Source: Micrasema longulum
Taxonomy: Eukaryota; Arthropoda; Insecta; Trichoptera; Brachycentridae
Direction of reading: 5' to 3'
DNA length: 64,000 nt
NCBI GenBank assembly: GCA_022494885.1
Contig: JAGVSM010003545.1
Span: 186,001 to 250,000, forward strand
In this document: piece by piece, positions 1-11,109 of the stretch
Position numbering within the stretch: position 1 is the stretch's first letter
Layout: each line of letters begins with the position of its first letter
The notes under the pieces: model-generated
What the model was told of the DNA's origin: nothing
What the model saw: the letters and a program-made list of their open reading frames with translations, nothing else
The model's database searches: none
Position numbers and translations under genes: made by a program

Positions 1-1433
1 TACGAGTATTTTTTACTTATATTGTTTTATTAACTTTCGTGTGACAATTTTGTAATACAAGTGTTAAAACTCAAGACTTACGTCTTTTTTTTTTTTTTTT
101 AATTTAAATAGTTTTTATCAATTATGGAAAATTAATAATTAAACTGAGTGACTTTATGTTAAGTTTATATTTTAAATGCATGTTTTTGAATTTTTTTTAT
201 CTTTTGCTTGATGTTACACAACTTTAATGCACCATTTTCAAAATGATTTTAAGCACCGTTTTACAGTTAAAAATAAAATAAATTGTAAATCTGAGATTTA
301 AGTTATAAATCAATCACAATTTATCATGCAATTCCATTTAATTTAGAAGTTATAAAATTGAAAATTCATTAAAATACTTACTTTTTCCCCATAATACGAC
401 TTATACTTATTTATACGTTGGTTGTAAAACAGATTTGCGCTTTTACTCGCTAATAGGCATTTTAGGATTGTTTTTAAGAGATTCGAGTATTTAAATGCAT
501 AATAATTACTATTATTAAAAAGCGATATGACTTAATTGATCAAAAAGTGCTTAAAGTCTCGTTAAAAATCATTATTCAATTAAAAATGAGCAAGTTATTC
601 CAGGTCATATTATAAAACTGTTTTGATTAAAATCTGCTAAAAGACAACATCAAATAATACCGCACTTATGGTAGCAGAGTATTTTCTTCGTAAAATATAT
701 TACAATATGTGAGACAACCCCACACCTGTTCCGTTTATCCGAACAATTAGTTTGAGCTTCCAAATTATTAAACATGGGCACTTCGGAGTCATGCCCCATC
801 ATCTGTAAATCCCATCACGTCTAAGCCATAGATAATGCCGGCATACGTGTTCCGTGAATAGCCATACAAACTCCTGGAATAGATTATTCCCGTGAAATAT
901 TGCATCTAGCAAACTGTCTGGTTGTTCTGAGGTCAAACCGTCAGGCAATAAAACTAATTCTATTAAGTTTTTGCGGTAAATTATGTTTTGAGAAACATAA
1001 ATTATACCATCTTTCCTTTTATAGGTGGTGCATACGCAGTTTTATAAAGTAGAAAATTTCTAAAAAATAATTAAATAATTAAGAAAACATAAATTTAAAT
1101 GTTCATATTATCATATGTTGTCGGTATGCTATTAAGAACCTCTAAATGCATCATTGACTTTCCTTAAAATACATTTGAACGTTTGGCTTAAAGACAATCT
1201 TCTCCGGTTTACCTAATTTATATTTTGGACATGATACATACTCGTGAAACCATTTTAGCTGCTTTAAATTGGTTCGATAGATGAAATTTGGAAAACAAAT
1301 ATCTGGTAAATGGAAGAAAACTAGAAAACATGTTTTTTTTGCATGATAATTTTGAAACTAAGCCTTTGAGAATAAAGAGGATTTTATAATAAAATAAATA
1401 AAACAACTTTGTTTCAACCACTAATTTTTATTT
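1..1433. other. AT-rich spacer, no gene recognised
   Basis: No coding region, tRNA or repeat shared with the rest of the window is visible. Open frames here are short and of AT-rich composition. A slightly GC-richer patch around 660-960 has no recognisable content. Confidence 0.6.
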
Positions 1434-1483
1434 TCCACCGACCGGTTTCAAAGTAAACAAGTTTCTTCGTCAAGGTTTACGTA
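1434..1483 (-). ncRNA. Hammerhead-ribozyme-like fold, degenerate
   Basis: On the minus strand the order is ACC, then TTGACGA, a loose hairpin (AAAC/GTTT), GAAAC, CGGTC, then GGT. This matches the hammerhead layout: stem I ACC/GGT, core CUGANGA with the first C changed to U, GAAA, a self-complementary stem III ACC/GGU, and a GUC cleavage triplet. Penelope-like retroelements are known to carry such motifs in their terminal repeats. The core substitution suggests an inactive relic. No coding remnant lies nearby. Confidence 0.3.
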
Positions 1484-3003
1484 ACTAACTAATCAGTTGA
1501 TTCCTTTTTTATTTTTATCATGTTCACTAAATACTACACGTGGACTTAATAAGTGGATTTTATAAGTTGATTTACCTTAAAAAATGACATAAACCAACAT
1601 TTTTAACTCTCTCTTCCCGGTGAAGTGTAACTAATGCATATAATTTTAATATCTCTAAAAATAAAGTAATTACTGGGATAAGATTTTAAATATTCTACTG
1701 TTGTATATTTACGTATCTGTCAAAATTTACCAATGTGACGCATGTGGTACATGACAATACAAAATATAAGGTTGTCTCAAACACTATTTACGACTCACTC
1801 TCGATGCTATAGGTTTATTTGCAAATGAGAGAGACAAATTCACGCGTCACGCTGGCTAGTGACTTTTACCACTGCTACTGTAAGCCAGTTTTGAACAGTT
1901 CCTTTCTGGCCTTTATTAAGGAACATCTTTTTGTTCTTGCTGCAAATGTCGGCCAATGTTTTAACTATGTGTTTAGCAATTTGATTTAAAAAATGATCGC
2001 CTTTGAGTTCAACTATAAATTATTTAAGAAATAATTGTCCATGAATACTCAATTTTTCCAAATTAAAATTTGTCATTTTTGGAATGGGTATTGAATACCC
2101 AACACCGTAACGCGCGGATATTTTTGTCGCAGTAAAGTATTTTGACGATGCGTCACATGAAAAATATATAACTTATTCAAAACATAGAGAAAGTTTTGCC
2201 ATGTGTTTTTTTAATGATGTAGATGATGATAATCACAATAATTAATTAAAGTTAAAAGGCTGAATAAGAATAGACTAAAACAATTCACCATATGACTGCA
2301 AAAAAAATCTTTGCTTTCAAAAAATCTTTTTTATGTATTTTGTAAGCAATTCTGTATTGTAAGAGCTTTTTGATCGTTTATTATATGTTGAAACAATATT
2401 AACAATATTACAGATAAAACAAACATGAAATACTTAAATAAAAATAAAAAGCAATAAAAATTAAATCAGAACACAACTATTAATGTTGTGTCAAATCGCG
2501 AAAATGGTAATGAAATTAAAAAAAAAAAATTACAGGCTCCAAATGTTTTATATAGAATAATTATATTGATCTGTGTTTCAAATGTTAACTGCGTTTTTAA
2601 ATATTTTCGTCTAAGCCGTTAAGTTAGCGTCGCGACGCGGGCGTCTTATGGTAGGCGTCTAAGGAAACGAGCGCCTCGACGGCAGTAGGGAGTAAGAAAA
2701 TACCATCTGCACCATTCCTTGCTAATGTAGTTTAACTGGTGCCAACAACGATGAAATAATATCACGAATATAGCAAATGCGGTTCCTATAGATATAGAAA
2801 ATACAGTTGCAACAAAACGCGAAAGGAATAAACGTTCGGAACAGACAATGCATAAGCATAATACCGGTTTTTTGCAATGATTTATGCAGTGTACTGCGAA
2901 TGCATGCAGTTTTCTCCGATAGCTCTAATATTTTTGTGAAAACGGTTACTGTTTCTACGAAACATTTTATACGTTTGTTTGATTAATTTAATGCTTATTT
3001 TCA
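1484..3003. other. AT-rich spacer with a short GC-rich patch
   Basis: No gene is visible. A GC-rich patch at about 2615-2695 contains the perfect palindrome GCGTCGCGACGC (2627-2638) followed by GCGTCT-type repeats. No open frame is attached to it. Confidence 0.5.
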
Positions 3004-3795
3004 ACGATATTTTGAGTTTGTCCGAATTTTTGTTAACAAGGAGCTATACAAATTAAATTGTTACAACAGAGATGAATAATTGCTAACTTAACTCTCTATT
3101 AATGTTCTCCAAAAAGTTCTTAGGAATAACCTTCATCTTCATACTTCTCTTGAGTCATTTAATTCTAGGCAAAATTCATATTTATAGCGAACTTTCAATA
3201 ATTTTAGTGTCATAACAAAACCATTGAACATATATGTCATTATTATTTGCAAATAATCAAAATGACGTGCGGCGTTTGCTTTCAAAATACTTTTGTAGAG
3301 TTTTTTTTCTTTTTTTTTCTTTTGGATTTAATCATTGTTTATTTAATGTTTGAGAATAAATTTTAACTGACTGTGGTGCTATTTGTGAAAACCTATAATT
3401 GACTTATTTGTTATGTTTTTTATACATTATAATTGCAGCTGTCTGAATAAAATTTTTAAAAAAATTAAAGAGCGGAATACATAAGTCTAAGCATTCTAAA
3501 ACAGACCTGTCTTTGGCTGGTTTAAGTGGCAATTTTGCACACTGTGCAAAACTCACCATTTTGCCTATATGTGAACATCTGCATTCCTCAATTCTTCCAT
3601 CCGTTGATCTTTGTGAAGTTAAAAACTTGTAACATTTGTTAATGTGGGTGAGATTCATCTGACGTCATTATTTCATCTACATACTAGGCAACGTCTATGA
3701 CAGGTCATAAGCCTAGTAGATGTCAAGACTTCTGTATCCCCTTCTCGAAAATGATCTTTATCTCTGTTGTTGTATGTAAAAATATTGTTTTCATC
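3004..3795 (+). repeat. Family A repeat, interrupted by a LINE tail
   Basis: Starts with TCAACGATATTTTGAG just upstream and runs to GAGATGAATAATT, where a LINE 3' end is inserted (3079-3450). It resumes at about 3465 with the landmark TGGCTGGTTTAAGTGGC, then an inverted second half (GACAGGTCATAAGCC at about 3699), and ends near CTCTGTTGTTGTATGT. Family A occurs at 9577, 23688, 24700, 33543, 42400, 45610, 49398, 51503, 58705 and 60672 as well. It encodes no recognisable protein. Confidence 0.75.
3079..3450 (+). mobile_element. Jockey-like LINE 3' end (lineage J1, short copy)
   Basis: Closely resembles the last 350 bases of the element at 6370-7755: both share GGCAAAATTCATATTTAT, GACGTGCGGCGTTTGCTTTC (ACGTGCGGCG in the other copy), GTGAAAACCTATAATTG and the final CTG..TGAATAAA. 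Only the extreme C-terminal codons and 3' UTR are left. It sits inside a family A repeat, so it inserted after that repeat. Confidence 0.8.
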
Positions 3796-3797
3796 AT

Positions 3798-4075
3798 TTT
3801 CCCTATCCACACCTAGTGGTGAATAGGCTACTGTACTGTCACTCCAATTGAAGTGTATCTAGATCTTTTTTGTTACATGGAAGATAAGTTGAATATTTCC
3901 ACGTTACGGATGCCAGTCCAGGAACATTGAAATATTTCAGTACAGTACCACATTTAAAACTAATATTTCACGTCTACCCTACCATAAATTATGAAATACA
4001 TAAATTAATAAATAAATTGAGCTCAAAATCTCAAAAATGGTAGGCGATTGCGCCAATCACTATAAAACGAGGTAG
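3798..4075 (-). mobile_element. tRNA-Gly-derived SINE, near full length
   Basis: On the minus strand a degraded tRNA-like head (TTGGCGCAATCGCCTACCAT at about 4057-4038) is followed by the family body with CATGTAACAAAAA, ACTGTACAGT-like sequence and the TGCACCA-type tail (CACTAGGTGTGGATAGGG, 3828-3811). The same head-body order occurs at 19885 and 56765. The head resembles tRNA-Gly(GCC), whose A and B boxes act as an internal pol III promoter. Confidence 0.7.
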
Positions 4076-4984
4076 ATTTATCTTCACTCGATTTACTTTT
4101 TCAAGATCAAGCCATCGAGTCAAAAACACTCGTACTAGCTTGTCTAGTTCTTTTTCTCACTCAGAACTATTGGATTTTAACATAAATTGAGTCCGTTTTC
4201 ATACAAATTAGTAAATATAAAATGGTAGAGGTTATAGTCATTCGAAATAAAATTTACTTCTGTACAAGAGCTTGTGTTTGCTTTTACAAGAAGAAGAAAA
4301 AGTAGAAGACAGTAAGAATTTTCAACACCTGCTTATGTTCAAGCTTAATAAAGGGAATAAAGCCACCAAAACTGCTCGCAATATTTGCGAAGTATATGTG
4401 AAGGTGCTATGAATCATTGAATAATTTGTTTTTCAATAATGAAAGAGAAAACATTATCGACTAATTTTCTGTATTTTTGTGTGATACAAATATTGTGATA
4501 CAAAATAAAAACAAATTTATTTCTTTATAGGCAATAATTGGTTAAAGCTTTGGATTATGAACAATATACAGATTCCTGGGTTTACACCTCATTTAAAATT
4601 TAATTCGTAATTTAACAAATTTATTTATTTATTGTTATTAAATATTTTGTTTTGATACGTTTGTTGCGTAGTTTTTTAATTTATTATTTAGTTAATTATG
4701 AAGCTTATTTTATTTTCAAATAAACAAATCGTAAATAGATTTATTTTTATAATTTTACATGTTATATAATAAACGATTTTAACAACATAATTATATAAGA
4801 TAGTGAATACATAAAAATAAATTAATGTAGTCAAAGACACATTATTTGGTATGTTTCGCAAGATTAAGTGTTATTAATAAATATTTAATCACTTATCAAA
4901 TAAATTATTTGATACGGTGAAATTAGTCATCAAATTGAATTTTCATGTGCTTTGCGTAGGTGCCTCAGTGAACTATTCTATCAT
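4076..4984. other. AT-rich spacer
   Basis: No gene. The motif ATCGAGTCAAAAACAC at 4114-4129, followed by a degenerate run to CAGAACT, recurs at 36571-36625, so part of this stretch is an undefined low-copy repeat. 4520-4600 has a weak tRNA-like look (GATTCCTGGGTTTACACC) that I do not call. Confidence 0.5.
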
Positions 4985-5290
4985 CATCATAATTTCAATT
5001 TCAGCACATAATGGTGCACTGAGCAATATTTTGGTACTCCAACAGTAGCGAATCTTGATTAGTTTGGTCAAGATTCGCTGTTGTATGATATGGTGCTCAT
5101 ACATGTTGGATTAATGATTAATTTTAGGCTTTAGCTTTCAGTCCAGAAACCATTAAATTATATTGTCAATTGTAAAAACACATTTCAAAAATAACTTTTT
5201 TGTCAACTATATCGGGAATCAACCTGAGATCTCTTGTACAGTAGGCAAACGAGCTGATGATTGACCACGAGCCAATAATTCTATGGTGGA
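4985..5290 (-). mobile_element. tRNA-derived SINE, diverged
   Basis: The minus-strand head reads GGCTCGTGGTCAATCATCAG..TTTGCCTACTGTACAAGAGATCTCAGGTTGATTCC in sense (5275-5215), matching the A and B boxes of the Gly-type SINE. The body continues to about 4985 with a TGCACCATTATGTGC-like tail. It contains a perfect 12-bp inverted repeat, AGCGAATCTTGA / TCAAGATTCGCT (5047-5058 and 5068-5079). Confidence 0.6.
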
Positions 5291-6369
5291 CGAAAATATA
5301 AAATATCATCTTTTTTTAACAGGTTTAAAAACGATTTGGCTACAAATTTGGGCTGTTAATTCCAAATACCAAAATTATAATACAAACAAAGCATTCGACG
5401 ACAAAAACGAAAATTTATGTTCATAAATTTTTTTAAGTTCATTTGATAAAATTTATATTTTGATTTCTCGATCATATTGGTATAAATAATAAATAAATAT
5501 TATTCGTCATAGTAATGATTCATTTATCTAACAAAGTGTTTTTTTTATCCGGACTAGATTATTTTTTTCAATTACTTAATACAGTGTCCGGGCAGATGAA
5601 GAATACAATGATCGAACCAGAACGCTAGACGAATGTTTTAAAATTAACTGTTTCTCGGCTATTTTTTGCTTTACAAAAATCGAGTGAAGATCAGCCTCAT
5701 TGTATAGTCTTAGACGCATTCATCTTTCATGCTCGAGATTCTGGGTTCGATTCCTAGTAGGACGAAAATGAAATTCCAATTTTTAAAATGATACTCCACA
5801 TCATTATTTTATTGATTCTAGACTGGTATCTTTAAAAATGAAACAAAATACTGCTTTAACACAATAAACATGATTATTGACATTTGTATGGTGATCCGGC
5901 GGAAGTATGTACGATGATAATATAATACGATATAATCTAAAAGCTATAACAGTAACTTCACAATTTAACAACAAACCGAGTCCTCTTGTGACTTCCATTG
6001 TCTTTACACAAAGCCTCACGATGATTTGAATCATAATGTCCTTAGAAACTTGACGAGGTAAATGTAGAAGTAAGTTCTCGGTGTATTCGAAATATTATGA
6101 CCTACGTAAATATGTACCAGAACCCAAGCAGCAGTTTGGAGGTGTCCATAATATTGGCGTCTCTCGTAAAATGTAACGGCCGGATAAATATCCGGACAAT
6201 CGATATATCCCAGCCTACGGATCTAACCAAAATTAACTCGTTCGCACATGCGCACCTTTAACAAAACACCGATTTAAATATGACTTCCAAGTAAATGATT
6301 TCCAATTGTCTGAAATCGAAATTTAAAGAAAGTTTTGGCGATTCAAAGTACAAATGAGCCAAGATAATC
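5291..6369. other. Spacer with SINE head and short palindromes
   Basis: No gene. Apart from the tRNA-like head at 5697-5768, it holds the inverted repeat CCGGATA-AA-TATCCGG (6180-6195) and an NRF1-like CACATGCGCAC (about 6245-6255). Open frames are short and unrecognised. Confidence 0.5.
5697..5768 (+). mobile_element. tRNA-like SINE head
   Basis: TAGTCTTAGACGCATTCATC..CATGCTCGAGATTCTGGGTTCGATTCCTAGTAGG carries a good B box (GGTTCGATTCC) and a weak A box. It does not fold as an intact tRNA, and similar heads are scattered through the window, so a SINE fragment is preferred to a tRNA gene. Confidence 0.5.
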
Positions 6370-7755
6370 ATGCAGCCGTCCCCCATTTAAAATCCAATGT
6401 TAGCTATGCCATCGGATGTAACAACTATGGAGTTTACATTCATTCCAGTTTACATGCTTCGACCGAATCGATCACAAATTACTATTAAAAAAATTAACTA
6501 AAATCGGTATTAGATTGACCTCTTCAGATGGTTTTCATCTTATATAGACAACAGGTCGCAAGCGGTAGTGGTTAATAATTTTATTTCTAGTTGGGTACGG
6601 GTCCCCAGCGGGGTGCCTCAAGGGTCTTTTCTGGGACCTTTGCTCTTCATAATTTTTGTTAATGATATTGATAAATGCTTTACCTCTTCGTGTTTGCTTT
6701 GTTTTGCTGACGACATGAAAATGTTTGCAACAATCAAGACCCCAGCTGATGTCTTTGATCTGCAGTTAGATTTCGACCGTCTAGAGGATTACTGCAACTC
6801 AAACTGCTTGGACCTTAATCCTTCTAAGTGTTCAGTTATTACATTTAGTCGCAAAGTAAATTTTTTACGTACTAACTATGTGCTTAAGGGTCAAAACCTC
6901 CAACGCTCTTTATGTGTAAAGGATCTAGGTGTCTTCCATGATAGTAAATTACTTTTCGACGCCCATGTTGACAGCATCATAAAAAGTCATCGCGTGCGCT
7001 TGGCTTTGTTATGCGTAGCTCTACGTCGTTCACTATGGCAAAGACACTTAAAATTCTTTACTGTACATTAGTGCGAAGCAACTTAGAATATGCATCACAA
7101 ATATGGAATCTTATGTACAATGTGCAGATATCACGCATTGAAAATATTCAAAAAAAATTCGTAAAGTTCATGTGTTTCCGGTTGAAACTTGAGTTTTAAT
7201 CTGACCAGTATATTCATATATGTAAAAAACATCACCTACTGCCTCTGCAAAAACGTCGCGAAATAGCGGACATAATTTATTTACTTAAAATTGCCTCTGG
7301 TTCAATTGACTGTCCTGAACTACTTTGCAAACTTTCTATCAATGTTCCTTCCAAAGTTTTAAGAAATAACCCTCTTCTTCTCATACCTCTTGTTTCATCT
7401 AATTATAGGCAAAATTCATATTTATGGCGAACTTTTAATAATTTTAATGTAATTAATAAATCATTTAACTAGATTTATTTGAAAATAATCTTAATAACGT
7501 GCGGCGTTTGCTTTCGAAATAACTCGTAGTATTTTTTTCTTTTTCTTTTAAATTTACATTTAATTACTATTCATTTTGTGTTCGAGAATCTTTTTTAACT
7601 TACTGTGATGCTACTTGTGAAAACCTGTAATTGGCTTATTTGTTATTTGTTTTGTTATATAAATATGTGATAATTATAGCTGTTGGTTATCCAAATAAAT
7701 AAAATAAATAAAATAAATAAAATAAATAAAATAAATAAAATAAATAAATAAATAT
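6370..7755 (+). pseudogene. Jockey-like LINE reverse transcriptase, 5'-truncated (J1)
   Basis: A reverse transcriptase copies LINE RNA into the genome at nicked target sites. Here the RT core is visible in broken frames: FDRIDHKLL (about 6460), FRWFSSYIDNRSQ, then the readable block at 6568-7071 with GVPQG, GPLLFIIFVNDI and the catalytic FADD at its residues 46-49. A second frame (7011-7199) has LVRSNLEYASQIWN and the thumb-like RIENIQKKFVKFMCFR. The C-terminal region runs on with stops to about 7470. The 3' UTR ends in an (AAATA)n tail at 7699-7751. The N-terminal endonuclease and ORF1 are missing, so this is a dead, 5'-truncated copy. Assignment to the Jockey clade is by motif style; the lineage name J1 is mine. 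Confidence 0.88.
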
Positions 7756-7789
7756 CCAGTTTTGCTAAGATATTTTATTCCTTTACTTT

Positions 7790-8335
7790 TCCTAAATAAA
7801 TATTTAACCATATCAGATCTCAACTTTTCTCCAAACAGAATGGATTTGTTCCCAATAAGTTGATTAACTTTAATTTATTACAGTTTAGTTCTTATGTACG
7901 AGTATGTGATTTAATAGAAGAAAACAAGTAGACTCCATCTAAACAGACTTTCAAAAAGCGTTTGATAAAGTTAATCTCAATATATTATTAGAAAAAATAA
8001 AACACATTGGTTAACAGTCATGGTGTTTGACAGTGGTAAAAATTTTATCTTTAAAACAGAATTCAATAAGTTAGTACTTATGAATGGCTATGTATCGTCT
8101 CCTATAGTTTCAAGCTCTGGCGAACCGTAGGGTTCTAATTTGGGAGCTTTGTTGTTTTTAATATTTATAAACGACCTAAGTTCGATGCTTAAATTTAAAT
8201 ATGGTTTGTTTGTTGATTATTTGAAAACTATTACAAAATGACTTGAATACACTGAGTGGCTGGTGTAATCGAAACGACATGTTTTTAAACGTTGATAAAT
8301 GTTATACAATAAAGCATATCAAAAATTAAACTCAC
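7790..8335 (+). pseudogene. Decayed Jockey-like RT fragment (J2)
   Basis: Readable islands in shifting frames are SSYVCDLIEENKQ, TDFQKAFDKVNLNILLEKIKHIG, then a GVPQG equivalent (SSSGEP*GSNLGALLFLIFINDL) and a YADD region reduced to FVDYLK. These are RT motifs in the right order. It abuts the tail of J1. Frameshifts and in-frame stops throughout show an old insertion. Confidence 0.75.
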
Positions 8336-8339
8336 GAAA

Positions 8340-8800
8340 ACTTTTTATAAAAAGGAACTCACAAAAGTTTTACTTTTAACCTTATAAAGCTCAGCTGAAA
8401 TCAAGTGAGGGTTAACACTAAAGCCCTTACAGGGCACTGCAGATTGAACAAACAACTTGCTAGAATGAACCTTTTCGGAACTTCAAGATGTAAGTTCTGC
8501 AGAGATGAGGAAACACCTATACACATTCTATGTTAATTTACATCATAAAAGGAGCCTCATGTTCGGGGGACCACTGGTTAAACCTAAAGATGTTAAAGAG
8601 CTCACCCCCTACATTTTACGGATCTGGGCTTGGAGGGGGAGGTTTAGCAAAATGAGAACTCTTGCTTTCCACATACTAGCCTGGTTTTTTATAGACCTGG
8701 GCTTGGAGGCCGAGAACTATTTACGGGGACCCGTCACAATAGGTCTTCGCAGATCGCAGTGACGTCAGGAGCTTGCATAGCACTGACCTTCACCACCAAG
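8340..8800 (+). pseudogene. LINE C-terminal region with CCHC knuckle
   Basis: Frames joined by eye give LTGHCRLNKQLARMNLFGTS-type sequence, then CKFC..EEETPIHILC, a CxxC-H-C zinc-knuckle arrangement usual after the RNase H domain of R1/LOA/I-type LINEs. This is followed by MFGGPLVKPKDVKELTPYIL. The readable frame from 8505 ends at 8762 and a 3' UTR-like GTGACGTCAGGAGC follows. Only the C-terminus is present, broken by at least one frameshift. Confidence 0.65.
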
Positions 8801-9364
8801 AATAAAAAATAAGAAATAACGAAAAAAAATTGAAAAGCAACTTGTCGATAAACGACTCAAAGTAAACGTGGAATATTAATAAAATAAAGTACTTTTATTT
8901 TTATTTTGTTATCACCCAGTGGAATATTTTAGCTGGTACGAAAAGTAAAGAGCGAGATAAAATATATAAATACGGAATATTCCATATACCTTGTATGAAA
9001 TAGATTTTCATTCTGTCTCACGCTTTTAATTTTACCGCCGCACGGCGCTAGTTCCAATTTTAATTATTCAAATTTCGAATCGCAATATAAAGCGCATTCT
9101 ATGGAATTCTCTCCGTGCACTATTATATTATATATCTATAGAGATATGCAATTTCTATGGACAATTGTTTGTGTACCTAAGTGAAATGTCTTCAAGTTTC
9201 ATTATAACTAAAGATTTTGAAATTAGAACGGAACGATTTGAATGATAGTTTTGTAAGAACTAAATGAAGAACTCATTATCAGACCCAGTTACCAAAGAAA
9301 AATTGTAAAATTAATATAAAATAATACTTAATTTTAAGTAGTAACGTGTTAAATAATATGTGAA
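8801..9364. other. AT-rich spacer
   Basis: No coding or repeat signal that I can match elsewhere in the window. Confidence 0.5.
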
Positions 9365-9447
9365 CATTGTTAACATATTACAACGGAAATGGAGAATATT
9401 TTAGAAAAGGAAATATGGAAGATTAGGAATTTACATGGCTCATGAAC
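9365..9447 (+). repeat. Family A fragment, left part
   Basis: Landmarks TTAACATATTACAACGGAAA, GGAGAATATTTTAGA and GGAATTTACATGGCTCATGA match the family A segment before CTGTCATTGGCTGG. That continuation is found at about 10194, on the far side of the inserted TTAA-flanked element. Confidence 0.65.
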
Positions 9448-10192
9448 TTAACATAGTTATGCAGAAAGCAGTTAGTCCACAATTTCGAAAAAATGAATAT
9501 TTATGTTTTCGGGTGCAGTAAGGTCAATTCTATGTTTTGCCAAAAACAGCCAGACAACTTTCATAGAATAAATCTGTCGACAATATTTTGAGTTTATCCA
9601 AATTTTTGTAGACAAGGACTGGATTCAACTCCCTAGGGAGTTATATTAACATATTACAACAGAGATGAAGAACATTTAAGAGAAGGTAATATAGAAGTCC
9701 AGGCATCTACAGGTCAATGGCTGGTTTAAGTGGCCACTTTACACACTGTGTAATATGGGCAGAATGGTGAAAGTTACACAGTGTGTAAAGTGGCCACATA
9801 AACCAGTCATTGACAGGTCATAAGCCCTGTAGATGCCTGGACTTCTATATTATCTTCTATCAAATGTTTTTCAATAAATCTGTAATAATCACCTTCTAAA
9901 AATAGTATCGATCACAAAAACGGCATTTCTCAATTTGCAGAAAACATTCACAGCACTTAAAAAAATTTACGGTACTTTAAAAATCATTGAAATTTGTTAA
10001 ATATATAATGAGATTCTTATTTGTAATATTCAAAAAAACTAATGTATTCATTGTTTATCATTTGTAAAAGTCAAAAACATTCTAATTGTCGTGTAGATTT
10101 GATTATTTACTCTTTTCACAAAGGTGGTATTATCTCAGTTTCATATTTCTATGGCTGACTGTTTTCTGCAAAACTACGTTCAACTGTCATTG
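9448..10192 (+). mobile_element. TTAA-flanked MITE (family E), copy 1, with nested A
   Basis: Begins TTAA-CATAGTTATGCAGAAAGCAG and ends CTGCAAAACTACG-TTCA, giving imperfect terminal inverted repeats with a TTAA (TTCA on the right) duplication. The second copy at 62876-63290 matches along its length: CACCTTCTAAAAATAGT, CGGCATTTCTCAATTTGCAG, AACTAATGTATTCATTG. TTAA target sites are typical of piggyBac-type elements. No transposase remains, so this is a non-autonomous MITE. Copy 1 is split by a family A repeat at 9577-9872. Confidence 0.75.
9577..9872 (+). repeat. Family A repeat, foldback copy with TSD
   Basis: Starts CGACAATATTTTGAG and contains two near-perfect arms: ACATTTAAGAGAAGG..GGCTGGTTTAAGTGGCC going in and GGCCACATAAACCAG..CTTCTATCAAATG coming out, about 100 bases each. 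It is flanked by AATAAATCTG at 9567-9576 and 9873-9882. The undisrupted E copy near 62990-63010 shows the matching unoccupied site, so the ends are well defined. Confidence 0.8.
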
Positions 10193-10245
10193 GCTGGTTT
10201 ATGTGGTCGCTTTACACACTGTGTAACATTCATTATCTTTTGTCA
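10193..10245 (+). repeat. Family A fragment, right part
   Basis: CTGTCATTGGCTGGTTTATG and CTTTACACACTGTGTAACAT are family A landmarks and continue the fragment at 9365-9447. Confidence 0.65.
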
Positions 10246-10687
10246 TTACGACTTTTCGTTTTTGTTTTGCATTTATTTAGATAAATAATAAAATCCTTTT
10301 TTTAATGTTAATTTCAACATAATAATTTCAGATAAAGTCTTTGGAATATAGAAGTATTTCGAGTACGTTCAAATGTTTGTAGATGAACATTTCAAGAAGT
10401 GTCTCTTTGAAGAGTTGAATTTTTATGTGAAATCCTAAGAAAGTTAAATTCCAGTATAGGTGGATTATGTTACTTGGTAGACATTGTAATAATAAATAGG
10501 TACATCTCTCTTCCCCTCCTTATCCTCTCTTTAAGCATCCTTGTCATTATCCTTCCCAATTGACAATAACTTCATGTTCTTAAAAAAAAGAAAAAAATTC
10601 TTTCATTGTTGCAAAATATTATACATATAAAATAACATTTTTATATGTATGTTTACTACAAATATGTATGTAGAACAGTTGGTTTCC
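10246..10687 (+). other. Spacer and probable LINE 3' UTR
   Basis: No coding frame. The last part, AACAGTTGGTTTCCAAATAA, resembles the J1 LINE terminus (AGCTGTTGGTTATCCAAATAA), so about 10480-10687 is probably a LINE 3' UTR whose tail seeded the array that follows. Confidence 0.45.
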
Positions 10688-11040
10688 AAATAAAATAAAA
10701 TAAAATAAAATAAAATAAAATAAAATAAAATAAAATAAAATAAAATAAAATAAAATAAAATAAAATAAAATAAAATAAAATAAAATAAAATAAAATAAAA
10801 TAAAATAAAATAAAATAAAATAAAATAAAATAAAATAAAATAAAATAAAATAAAACAAAATAAAACAAAATAAAACAAAATAAAACAAAATAAAACAAAA
10901 TAAAATAAAATAAAATAAAATAAAATAAAATAAAATAAAATAAAATAAAATAAAATAAAATAAAATAAAATAAAATAAAATAAAATAAAATAAAATAAAA
11001 TAAAATAAAATAAAATAAAATAAAATAAAATAAATAAATA
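10688..11040 (+). repeat. (TAAAA)n pentanucleotide microsatellite
   Basis: About 70 units of TAAAA with very few changes. A block at 10851-10900 consists of five TAAAACAAAA decamers. Long Phe/Ile/Leu/Tyr-repeat open frames on the minus strand are by-products of the pentamer lacking stops, not genes. Confidence 0.97.
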
Positions 11041-11109
11041 GGACTTAAAACATTTGAACGCATTCTAAATATAAATATATTAAATAAGAAGTATGATAAA
11101 ATTAAAACA

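Noticed and set aside
6180..6260. Promoter based on CCGGATA palindrome and NRF1-like CACATGCGCAC
   Set aside because: Only one imperfect NRF1 word and a short palindrome, with no exon downstream before LINE sequence.
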